Source: Bacteroidota bacterium
GTDB lineage: Bacteria > Bacteroidota > Ignavibacteria > Ignavibacteriales > Melioribacteraceae
Direction: 5' to 3'
Assembly (NCBI GenBank): GCA_018818165.1
Contig: JAHISP010000060.1
Coordinates: forward strand, 1 to 64,000
Length of the DNA: 64,000 nt
Below are positions 1 through 7,308 of this stretch, one piece after another. The first letter of the stretch is position 1. Every line of letters starts with the position of its first letter. A model generated the notes under the pieces. The model was not told where the DNA came from. It did no database searches and was given only the letters and a program-made list of their open reading frames with translations. The position numbers were made by a program, and so were the translations under genes.

Positions 1-346
1 ATTTTTCTGTTTCTTCAATAACTATTTCTGGAGCAACCAATGTTTCTGGTTCTTCAACTGCTGGTTCTGAAACATCCAATTTTTCTGTTTCTTCAATAAC
101 TATTTCTGGAGCAACCAATTTTTCTGCTTCTTCAGCTACTAATTCTGGAGCATCTAATTTTTCTGATTCCTCAACTTCTAATTCTGGAGCATCTAATTTT
201 TCTGCTTCCTTAACTGCTGGTTCTGGAACATCTAATTTTTCTATTTCTTCAACTGGTGGTTCTGAAACATCCAATTTTTCTGATTCTTCAACTGTTGGTT
301 CTGAAAAATCCAATTTTTCTACTTCTTCAACTGCTGGTTCTGGAAT
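1..346. repeat. 39-bp in-frame tandem repeat, about nine copies
   Basis: The period is exactly 39 bp (13 codons) and it encodes the acidic tail of the BMC-domain protein. The coding-strand unit contains GAAAAATTGGATG or close variants, with most changes at the residue before EKLD and around PEP. Two units encoding APEIVIEET are nearly identical, which suggests recent duplication by slippage or recombination. The array continues past position 1. Confidence 0.95.
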
Positions 347-730
347 AGTAGTATCATTAAATTCATCAACATCATCAAATAACGATACTATTTTTTCAGG
401 TTCAACCTTTTTAACCTTTTTTTCTATTTTTGGACGTTTTGGACTTTCTTTAGATTTTTTATCTAAAATTATATCTAAAATATCTTTACCTGGATTTTCA
501 ATTAAAGAACTAGAAATTACAATCCCAACATTTTTGGCAGCAATTTCACCTGCTTGTAAAACTCTTCTTAAATTAGGAATGTTACCTTCAATAAAAACAG
601 TAACTTGTCCATTTGAAATAACTTCTTTCTTCAAGAATTTAGTGCCACCTAATTTTAACATTACTTCAAGTGCAGTAATTGCAGAAACTAATCCATTTGT
701 TTCTATCATTGCTATTGAATTAAATTCCAT
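1..730 (-). CDS. BMC-domain shell protein with long acidic 13-residue repeat tail (3' end outside window)
   Basis: Residues 1-85 match the bacterial microcompartment shell fold (BMC, PF00936 type): an IETNGLVSAI start, a central TVFIEGN strand and an AGEIAAKNVG helix. BMC proteins form flat hexamers that tile a protein shell around enzymes. After a basic linker (KKSKESPKRPKIEKKVKK) the chain runs from residue 129 into at least nine units of 13 residues with consensus xPEPxVEExEKLD, still open at the window edge. Ordinary BMC-H proteins stop near 90-100 residues, so the tail is unusual. Start chosen at 730: GGGAG lies 6 bases upstream; an in-frame ATG at 742 would add four residues and has no ribosome site. 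The gene is followed upstream on the same strand by housekeeping genes, not by microcompartment enzymes, though the left side is unseen. Seen: domain and repeats. Inferred: shell role; the tail may bind cargo, other shell proteins or be a flexible spacer. Confidence 0.85.
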   Translation of the reverse strand, partial: MEFNSIAMIETNGLVSAITALEVMLKLGGTKFLKKEVISNGQVTVFIEGNIPNLRRVLQAGEIAAKNVGIVISSSLIENPGKDILDIILDKKSKESPKRPKIEKKVKKVEPEKIVSLFDDVDEFNDTTIPEPAVEEVEKLDFSEPTVEESEKLDVSEPPVEEIEKLDVPEPAVKEAEKLDAPELEVEESEKLDAPELVAEEAEKLVAPEIVIEETEKLDVSEPAVEEPETLVAPEIVIEETEK

Positions 731-808
731 ATATGCTCCCATGATTTTGAAATTTAATACAAAAATAGATTATTCGAAAAATAATGTCAATCAAAATGTG
801 CTCCCAAA

Positions 809-1231
809 CTAGTTAATTGATTCAAGATATTCTTTTAATATAATTGCTGCTGCGTTCTTATCAACTAATCCTTTATCTCTTCTTTTCTTTTTTGAAGTAA
901 CACTTTCTAAAACTTGCTGTTGTGCAATTACGGATGTATATCTTTCATCAATTAAAACAATTGGAATTTTTGTATGTGTTTCTAATTCTGTTTTAAATTT
1001 TTCAATTAAATCAGTACTTGATGAGCGCTCACCGCTTTCTTTTAATGGATAACCTAAAACTATTGTTTCAATATCATAATCAATAAAAAGCTGATTGAAA
1101 ACTTTCCAGAAATTATTATCATTTTGTATAGTTACAAGAGCATATGCAAAAATTCTTAAAGGATCTGTAATTGCAATTCCTACCCTTTTTTCACCAAAAT
1201 CTATTCCTAATAACCTTTTTTGTTCAAGCAT
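809..1231 (-). CDS. ruvX: RuvX/YqgF family Holliday-junction resolvase-like nuclease
   Basis: The 140-residue protein has the RNase H-like fold signature of the RuvX/YqgF family: LGIDFGEKRVGIAITDP at the N-terminus, then LGYPLKESG, IDERYTSV and a late DKNAAAIILKEYL containing the conserved acidic residue. Family members act in RNA processing (16S pre-rRNA 5' end in E. coli) and are proposed resolvases. Length is normal (about 135-150). It sits 73 bp downstream of the RelA/SpoT gene and 78 bp before the BMC gene on the same strand, so it may be co-transcribed. Identification is secure; which of the two activities matters here cannot be read from sequence. Confidence 0.93.
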   Translation of the reverse strand: MLEQKRLLGIDFGEKRVGIAITDPLRIFAYALVTIQNDNNFWKVFNQLFIDYDIETIVLGYPLKESGERSSSTDLIEKFKTELETHTKIPIVLIDERYTSVIAQQQVLESVTSKKKRRDKGLVDKNAAAIILKEYLESIN

Positions 1232-1304
1232 ATCTAATTTACTTTAATAAATTATTAAATAACTAATAAAAATTGCTGCGCCTTTATGACTAATTTAATG
1301 TTAT

Positions 1305-3476
1305 TTAAGACGTGGCATCAAATCTTTCTACATGAAAGATATTTTTATTTTTCTTTAAACGTTCCATTAATCGAGTTAAATGATCCAAATCATTAACATA
1401 AACAGCAACTGTTCCAGAAAATACTGAATCTTTTGTACTAATATTAATTGATTTGATATTAGAATTATTAAAACTAGTAATAGTATTTGAAATAAATGTT
1501 AAAAGTCCAGGTTTATCCTCGCCACGAATAGTAATACCAGCAACAAATGATGCTCCCTTATCAGTTGACCAATTTACTGGAATTAATTTGTGCTCTGCAC
1601 TTTTTACCATATGAATTAAATTATGGCAATCGCGGCGATGAATTTTAATTCCTTCACCAATTGTAATATATCCAACAACAGGATCTCCTGGAATTGGATT
1701 GCAACAACGGGCAAAATTATGATCAATACCACTATATTCCTTATCAACAATAATTCCTTTATTGGAACTTCTAGCTAATGCTGCAAAATCATCAAATTCC
1801 AATTCATCCGCTAGCTTTTCCTCAAGTTTTTCTGTTGGATTAATTATTTCATCTAAATTTAGACTATTATGCGCAATTGCAGTAAAAAATTGATTATAAT
1901 TATCAAACTTTAGCTTTCTAACAATTTTATTTAATTCATCAGATTGAAAAACTTTTTTAAGCTTCTTTAACTTCTTTTCCCAAATCTCCTTACCATTTTC
2001 AATTATTCTTTCCTCTTCAAGATTTATATACTTACGTATACTAGTTTTAGCTTTATGAGTTTGAACAAATTGGAGCCAGTTTTTATTTGGTTTTTGATTT
2101 TTGGAAGTAATTATATCTACTTGATCGCCACTATGGAGCATGGTATTTAGTGGGACAATTTTACCATTAACCTTAGCTCCTATACAATTATATCCAACCT
2201 TACTATGTATCTCAAAAGCAAAATCTACTGGAGTAGATTTCTTTGGTAATCTTCGTAAGTCTCCTTTAGGAGTGAATGCGTAAATCTCGTCCTGGTAAAG
2301 ATTTAGCTTAAAACTTGTAAGAAGTTCTTTTGGTGCATCGGTCTTCTCAACATTCTGAAAAATGTCTCTAACCCAATTTACCCAATCCTCCATTTCAGAA
2401 TCATTTTGATTAAAATTCTCTTTATATTTCCAATGAGCTGCAACTCCCTTTTCGGCAATTTCATGCATTTTACGAGTTCTTATTTGAATTTCAACATGTT
2501 TGCCTTCGGGACCAATAACAGTATTATGAATTGACTGATAATTATTTTTTTTGGGAATAGAGATGTAATCTTTAAATCTATCTATTGGGTTATAAAGCTG
2601 GTTTACAACACCTAAAACATAATAGCATTCATTGGGATCATTACTCTCGATTATAATTCTAATTGCTAGTAAATCATATATATACTCTATTGTAGTATTT
2701 TGTTTTAATAGCTTTTTAAAAATAGAATAAATATGTTTAGCTCTTCCGGTAATTTCAAATTTAAGACCATGATCCTTTAATTTTTGTTCCAAGGGAGCAA
2801 CAAATTTTTTAATATATGATTCCCTTTCTTTTCGCTTACTATTTATCTGTTTAGCTATTTGCTCATATTCATTATGGTTTAAATATTTAAAAGATAAATC
2901 TTCTAATTCCCATTTTATTTTACCAAGACCAAATCTGTTTGCAAAGGGAGCATATATTTCCATTGTTTCTTTTGCAATTCGTCTCTGTTTTTGTTGTGGT
3001 ACAAATTCCAATGTGCGCATATTGTGTAATCTATCAGCAAACTTCACTAAAATTACTCTAATATCTTTTATCATTGAAAGAAGAAGTTTTCTATAATTTT
3101 CAGCTTGTGTTAAATCTTGCCCTGTAAAAACTCCGCTAATTTTAGTAACGCCATCAACAATTTCTGCAACTTCAGGGGAAAACTCTTCGGCAATAAAATC
3201 TATACTAAATTCTGTATCTTCAACAACATCATGGAGCAAGGCAACCACAACCGAAATATCATCAAGTGGCATTTCACTTGCCACAATTAATGCTACATTA
3301 TATGGGTGAAGAAAGTATGGTTCACCCGAAGATCTGATATTATCTTTATGTGCTTCAAAACTTAGTTTAAAAGCTCGTGAAATCATATCTTCATCAACTT
3401 CATTTAGATGAGCTTTACAGACTTTTATTAGTTCTTCAAGCAATTCTTTTCGATATTTTTCTGTTAATTCAATCAC
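1305..3476 (-). CDS. Bifunctional (p)ppGpp synthetase/hydrolase, RelA/SpoT family
   Basis: The 723-residue protein makes and degrades the stringent-response alarmone. The N-terminal HD hydrolase looks intact: FLHPYNVA (H57), LLHDVVEDT (H82-D83) and KFADRLHNMRT (D148). The synthetase domain (about 240-370) carries RFKDYISIPK and VEIQIRT, the latter with the catalytic glutamate. A TGS domain (DEIYAFTPKG, about 395-455) and a C-terminal ACT domain (from about 650) complete the long Rel architecture. The start is GTG at 3476, because there is no in-frame ATG until residue 31, inside the first helix. With both active sites present it is probably the main Rsh enzyme of the cell. Confidence 0.95.
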   Translation of the reverse strand: MIELTEKYRKELLEELIKVCKAHLNEVDEDMISRAFKLSFEAHKDNIRSSGEPYFLHPYNVALIVASEMPLDDISVVVALLHDVVEDTEFSIDFIAEEFSPEVAEIVDGVTKISGVFTGQDLTQAENYRKLLLSMIKDIRVILVKFADRLHNMRTLEFVPQQKQRRIAKETMEIYAPFANRFGLGKIKWELEDLSFKYLNHNEYEQIAKQINSKRKERESYIKKFVAPLEQKLKDHGLKFEITGRAKHIYSIFKKLLKQNTTIEYIYDLLAIRIIIESNDPNECYYVLGVVNQLYNPIDRFKDYISIPKKNNYQSIHNTVIGPEGKHVEIQIRTRKMHEIAEKGVAAHWKYKENFNQNDSEMEDWVNWVRDIFQNVEKTDAPKELLTSFKLNLYQDEIYAFTPKGDLRRLPKKSTPVDFAFEIHSKVGYNCIGAKVNGKIVPLNTMLHSGDQVDIITSKNQKPNKNWLQFVQTHKAKTSIRKYINLEEERIIENGKEIWEKKLKKLKKVFQSDELNKIVRKLKFDNYNQFFTAIAHNSLNLDEIINPTEKLEEKLADELEFDDFAALARSSNKGIIVDKEYSGIDHNFARCCNPIPGDPVVGYITIGEGIKIHRRDCHNLIHMVKSAEHKLIPVNWSTDKGASFVAGITIRGEDKPGLLTFISNTITSFNNSNIKSINISTKDSVFSGTVAVYVNDLDHLTRLMERLKKNKNIFHVERFDATS

Positions 3477-3543
3477 TTAACAACTACGCATTAAATTGTT
3501 TATTTTTAATCAGTTAGATAAATATATTTGTACATATTATTAG

Positions 3544-4170
3544 CTATAATGTTCCAAAAGTTCTATCGCCGGCATCTCCTAGCCCTGGAACAATGTAGGC
3601 ATTTTCATTTAACCCTCTATCAAGCTGTGCAGTATATATTTTAACATCTGGATGATCTTGCTCCATACGTTTTACTCCCTCGGGAGCAGCTATTAAATTT
3701 GCCATTATTATTTCTTTTGCTCCCTTGCTTTTCAAAAATTCAGCTGCAACAGAAGCACTTCCACCTGTAGCGAGCATTGGGTCAAGAATTATTACTGTAT
3801 ATGCTCCCAAATTATTTGGAGCTTTGTAGTAATAATCAATTGGTTTAAATGTTTTTTCATCTCTTCGCAAACCAATGTGACCTACTTTTGCATAAGGAAT
3901 CATTTCTAAAAATGCTTCAACAAGACTTAAACCAGCTCTTAATATTGGAACTAAAACAACACCCTTTTCAATCTTATAACCTGTTGTCATTTCCAATGGA
4001 GTTTTTACTTGAGTTTCAAGCAACTCAAAATTTTTGCTAACTTCGGAAGCTAGTATATATGCAATTCTTTTTAGCGCTAATCTAAATTGATACTGTTTAG
4101 TTTCTTCATCTCGAAGATATGTAATATCTCTTTTAATTAATGGATTTTCAATAACCGTCAGATTTCTCAT
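3544..4170 (-). CDS. upp: Uracil phosphoribosyltransferase
   Basis: This enzyme makes UMP from uracil and PRPP in pyrimidine salvage. The 208-residue protein has the family length, the PRPP-binding loop LDPMLATGGSA, the VPILRAGL segment, and the C-terminal uracil-binding PGLGDAGDR motif. It overlaps the end of der by 4 bp (ATGA-type overlap), so the two are translationally coupled. Confidence 0.97.
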   Translation of the reverse strand: MRNLTVIENPLIKRDITYLRDEETKQYQFRLALKRIAYILASEVSKNFELLETQVKTPLEMTTGYKIEKGVVLVPILRAGLSLVEAFLEMIPYAKVGHIGLRRDEKTFKPIDYYYKAPNNLGAYTVIILDPMLATGGSASVAAEFLKSKGAKEIIMANLIAAPEGVKRMEQDHPDVKIYTAQLDRGLNENAYIVPGLGDAGDRTFGTL

Positions 4171-5498
4171 TTTTCCTCTTCTGGATTTTTATTTTTCAAA
4201 CTAATTGTAATTGCAACACCATAAAAACCGAAATGCTTTCTTATTAAACTTTCTAAAAATCTGCGGTATGAATCAGGTACATATTTTACTTCATTAGCAA
4301 AAAATAAAAATATTGGATATTTTTCTCCAACCTGAGTAATATATTTTATCTTTACTTCCTTTCCAGATTTAGTTGCAGGCGGTGGAGTTTTGTGAATTTC
4401 TGGAAGTAAAACTTCATTTAACTTACTTGTTGAAATTTTCTTTTTTCTATCACTTTCAATTTCTTTTGCTAAGTCAATTACTTTAAATATTCTCTGTTTT
4501 GTTAAAGCTGAAATAAATATCATTGGAATATAGTTTACGGAGCCCAATTTATCTTTCGATTTTTGTTCAAAATCTCTAGCTGTGTTTGTTTCCTTATCTA
4601 GTAAATCCCATTTATTTATTGCAAGAATAATCCCCTTTCGGCGCTGAATAGCTTCATCAATAATTTTTTGATCTTGCTTTTCAATTCCATATTGAGCGTC
4701 AATCATAACAACCACAACATCCGAATTAGCAATTGCACGTAATGTTCTTACATTGGAATAAAATTCAATATTTTCTTTAACTTTTGTTTTTTTGCGCAAT
4801 CCTGCGGTATCGATAAGTATAATTTCATCTCCATAATATTTCAAAACGGAGTTGATACTATCGCGTGTTGTTCCAGCAATGTCAGTTACAATGCTTCTTT
4901 CAACTCCAAGCAATGCATTTGTTAAGGAGGATTTACCAGAATTTGGGCGCCCAACAATGGATACTTTTAATCTTGTGTCTTCTTCTTCCGAAAAATCTGC
5001 GAAATTAATTTTTTCTACTAAATTATCAAGAACATCACCTAAATTTCTTCCATGCGAAGCTGAAATATCAAAAACATCGCCTATTCCAAGATTCCAAAAT
5101 TCAGCAGCTTCAAGTCCCATTGTGGCATTATCTAATTTGTTAGCTAAAACAATTACTGGTTTGCTGGATGAATGCAACATTCTACCGATTTCCTGATCTA
5201 TTGGAGTCATTCCATCGCGTCCATCTGTTACAAACAAAATTGCATCCGCCTCTTCAAGGGCAATTTCAACTTGTTCACGAATTGCGGTTTCAAAAAGTTC
5301 AGGCGAATGCGGTACATATCCACCAGTATCAATTAGTTGAAATACTTGTCCACACCATTCTGCAACGCCATAATGTCTATCTCGTGTTACTCCACTCTCA
5401 TCATCAACAATAGCGTCTTTCGATTTGGTAAGTCTATTAAATAATGTGGATTTTCCCACATTCGGTCTTCCCACAATTACTACTAATGGTGTGCTCAT
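4167..5498 (-). CDS. der: Tandem-GTPase ribosome assembly factor Der (EngA)
   Basis: Der has two consecutive GTPase domains and a C-terminal KH-like domain and is needed for 50S subunit maturation. Both P-loops are visible (GRPNVGKST near residue 8 and GRPNSGKSS near 190), with DTGG and DTAG switch II motifs and NKLD and NKWD specificity motifs. The C-terminal part ends ...IRKHFGFYGVAITI, typical of the family. The open frame extends 17 codons further up to 5549, but the family starts exactly at MSTPLVVIVGRPN, and AAGGA lies upstream of 5498, so 5498 is taken as start. It is coupled to upp by a 4-bp overlap. Confidence 0.96.
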   Translation of the reverse strand: MSTPLVVIVGRPNVGKSTLFNRLTKSKDAIVDDESGVTRDRHYGVAEWCGQVFQLIDTGGYVPHSPELFETAIREQVEIALEEADAILFVTDGRDGMTPIDQEIGRMLHSSSKPVIVLANKLDNATMGLEAAEFWNLGIGDVFDISASHGRNLGDVLDNLVEKINFADFSEEEDTRLKVSIVGRPNSGKSSLTNALLGVERSIVTDIAGTTRDSINSVLKYYGDEIILIDTAGLRKKTKVKENIEFYSNVRTLRAIANSDVVVVMIDAQYGIEKQDQKIIDEAIQRRKGIILAINKWDLLDKETNTARDFEQKSKDKLGSVNYIPMIFISALTKQRIFKVIDLAKEIESDRKKKISTSKLNEVLLPEIHKTPPPATKSGKEVKIKYITQVGEKYPIFLFFANEVKYVPDSYRRFLESLIRKHFGFYGVAITISLKNKNPEEEK

Positions 5499-5716
5499 CT
5501 TCTTATTTTCCTTTATATTATTAGCAAATTTAACTAAATAACTTGCCAATATAAAGATGCCAAAATTGTATTAAGAAATGTTAGGAATTAAACTAATTTC
5601 CTGCAATCTTGCTTCAAGACACAATGATAATTATAGAACATTTCCTTTTGTTGAAAATATTGCATGAATTTTTAAACCCCATTTCATAAAAGAGCTAAAT
5701 TCTTGCAATTTCTATC

Positions 5717-5745
5717 TTGACATTAAAACGTTATAATGTTAATTT
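5717..5745 (+). promoter_or_regulatory. Promoter of the toxin-antitoxin operon
   Basis: TTGACA at 5717-5722 is separated by 17 bp from TAATTT at 5740-5745. A transcript starting about 7 bases downstream would carry a short leader with GGAG before the antitoxin ATG at 5769. The fit to a sigma-70-type promoter is good for the -35 box and moderate for the -10 box. Confidence 0.55.
5720..5739. promoter_or_regulatory. 20-bp palindromic operator candidate for the antitoxin
   Basis: ACATTAAAACGTTATAATGT is a near-perfect dyad (9 of 10 base pairs symmetric) and fills the spacer between the -35 and -10 boxes of the toxin-antitoxin promoter. Ribbon-helix-helix antitoxins usually bind such palindromes and repress their own promoter, so this is the expected place for autoregulation. 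Binding itself is inferred. Confidence 0.6.
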
Positions 5746-5768
5746 TCGAAAAAATAATTGGAGATTAA

Positions 5769-6002
5769 ATGGCAACGCTAACAAAACGGGCAACTATTTA
5801 TTTTGACCCACAAATTCATCGAACATTAAAAATGAAATCGGTTGAAGTTTCTAAGTCTTTATCAGAGCTAATAAATGATATTGTTATAAAAGAACTTTCT
5901 GAGGATAAAGAAGATTTAGCTTCCTTTGCGGATAGAGTATCAGAACCATCAATAAGTTATGAATCGATGTTAAAACAACTTAAAGCTGATGGCAAAATAT
6001 AG
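5769..6002 (+). CDS. Type II antitoxin, ribbon-helix-helix family
   Basis: The 77-residue protein begins KRATIYFDPQIHRTLKMKS, a beta strand followed by helices typical of CopG/RelB-type ribbon-helix-helix DNA-binding antitoxins. The C-terminal half (ASFADRVSEPSISYESMLKQL) resembles the RelB-like toxin-wrapping segment. It overlaps the downstream RelE-family toxin gene by 14 bp, which fits the usual antitoxin-first order and translational coupling. A promoter and palindrome lie directly upstream. Confidence 0.85.
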   Translation: MATLTKRATIYFDPQIHRTLKMKSVEVSKSLSELINDIVIKELSEDKEDLASFADRVSEPSISYESMLKQLKADGKI

Positions 6003-6246
6003 AATTGAAATTAAAAAATCTGCTGTTAAAGAGATTTCTAAATTGCCAGTTATTGACTTGAAAAAAATACTAAAAGAGATAGAATCACTAACTGATAATC
6101 CAAGACCTTTTGGAGCAATAAAACTTTCGGGTGATGACAAATATAGATTAAGAGTTGGTAGTTACAGAATACTTTATCAAATATTTGATAGCAAATTAAT
6201 AGTAACTCTAGTAAAAATTGGTCATCGAAAAGATGTTTACAAATAG
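5989..6246 (+). CDS. Type II toxin, RelE/ParE superfamily
   Basis: The 85-residue protein has the compact RelE/ParE pattern: YRIEIKKSAVKEISKLP at the start, NPRPFGAIKLSGDDKYRLRVGSYRILYQI in the core and VKIGHRKDVYK at the end. The RVGSYRILY strand and the terminal HRKDVY are characteristic of RelE-like mRNA interferases that cut mRNA on the ribosome; a ParE-like gyrase poison is less likely because those lack the GHRKDVY end. It is translated from a start inside the antitoxin gene. Confidence 0.87.
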   Translation: MAKYRIEIKKSAVKEISKLPVIDLKKILKEIESLTDNPRPFGAIKLSGDDKYRLRVGSYRILYQIFDSKLIVTLVKIGHRKDVYK

Positions 6247-6383
6247 AGACGGTAAAATCAAATTTACAGTTTTTTGAAAAGCAAATTCCAGCTAGGTTTT
6301 TTGTGTTTTGAAAGTGGTTTATTGTTTGTAGTTTTTGAAAGGTAGTTCAAGTTAATAAGTTAAATTTTTAATAAATAAATTTT

Positions 6384-6438
6384 GGCGTATGCGTTAAGCA
6401 AGTTCGTTGAACTGCGTCGCTTTGTGCGTCAGCCGTAT
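6384..6438. repeat. GC-rich patch with hairpin, integron-site or mobile-repeat-like
   Basis: About 55 bases around GCGTATGCGTTAAGC and TGCGTCAGCCGTAT stand out by much higher GC than the AT-rich surroundings. They contain a perfect 5-bp hairpin AGTTC-GTT-GAACT at 6401-6413. GTTAAGC at 6393-6399 fits the GTTRRRY core of integron attC sites, but I see no matching RYYYAAC partner at the right distance. The rest of the 281-bp gap after the toxin gene shows nothing recognisable. Confidence 0.4.
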
Positions 6439-6527
6439 ATCTCATAATTGCCTTCTAAATAGTTTGAGTAAAATAATCTATTACTTAACTATTAACAAAT
6501 TGGAAAATCTTTAATATTACCACCTTA

Positions 6528-7148
6528 CTAGTTCAACAAACCAGTTAAATTAAACTCAAACCCTAGCAAGTAATTGAAAAAAGAGTAATTTGTACCTCCA
6601 CCCGTAAATTGGAAAGCTTCCCTCCCTTTTTGATAACCTACAGTTGTTAAAAGATTAACCTTATCTTCCCAAAGTGGAATAATTAGTTTTGAATTAATTC
6701 CAAATGAATATACTACAAACTCTGATTTATTAATTTTTTCAAACAATATTGATGGTCCAAGCAACAATGTAACATCATAAATTTTGAATAATGTGAAATC
6801 CGCCTCAAGTCTAATAGAATTGCTAGTAATAGTTTCAGAAGGTATTTTAACTGCTGGAGTATTTATTTCTTTAGTTTGTGCCTCCCAATAGTTAAAAGCT
6901 ATGATGGAATAAACTTCACTTGATAAATTATATTTTAGAAATACTTCAAACATGATACCGTTATTAAAATTACCATATTTATTTAAGTTCTCAGAATGAG
7001 AGCCTATTTGCGTTCCAATATGTATAATATTTTCTTTATTTATAATTGACTCACCGTCAATACTAGTATCTGTATTTTGAGCTAAGCTAAGAGTAGAAAA
7101 CGCAGCTAAAACAATTATCAATGTTGAAATCCAAAATATATTTTTCAT
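6528..7148 (-). CDS. Predicted outer-membrane beta-barrel protein, unknown function
   Basis: I do not recognise the family. The protein starts with a signal peptide (MKNIFWISTLIIVLAAF ... SLAQ), and the mature part has alternating amphipathic strands and ends in an aromatic/hydrophobic strand, as small outer-membrane barrels do. The frame is open to 7166, but 7148 is chosen because GGAG lies 5 bases upstream of this ATG and the signal peptide then begins with MKN. It is divergent from ettA, and the 160-bp gap between them must hold both promoters. Confidence 0.6.
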   Translation of the reverse strand: MKNIFWISTLIIVLAAFSTLSLAQNTDTSIDGESIINKENIIHIGTQIGSHSENLNKYGNFNNGIMFEVFLKYNLSSEVYSIIAFNYWEAQTKEINTPAVKIPSETITSNSIRLEADFTLFKIYDVTLLLGPSILFEKINKSEFVVYSFGINSKLIIPLWEDKVNLLTTVGYQKGREAFQFTGGGTNYSFFNYLLGFEFNLTGLLN

Positions 7149-7308
7149 GCTACTCCATACTTTCATTTATTATTCATAATTGGCTCAATAAACTTAACGA
7201 ATAAATCAGCTTGTTTAGCCATTCCCAGTATGTGAAAAACACTTCAATTTGCCGCAGATGATTCAATTGACTATTTTTACACTTTAATTTAATTTTTGAG
7301 AGGAAACA

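Noticed and set aside
534-812. 92-codon plus-strand open frame opposite the BMC gene
   Set aside because: It is a shadow of the BMC coding frame, whose domain match, ribosome site and repeat reading frame are all on the minus strand.
6393-6399. Complete integron attC site
   Set aside because: Only one core half (GTTAAGC) is present; no RYYYAAC partner at a normal distance and no integrase in the window.
7267-7295. TTGACT-N17-TAATTT before ettA
   Set aside because: The -10 box would lie only about 16 bases before the ATG, leaving almost no leader for the GAGAGG ribosome site.
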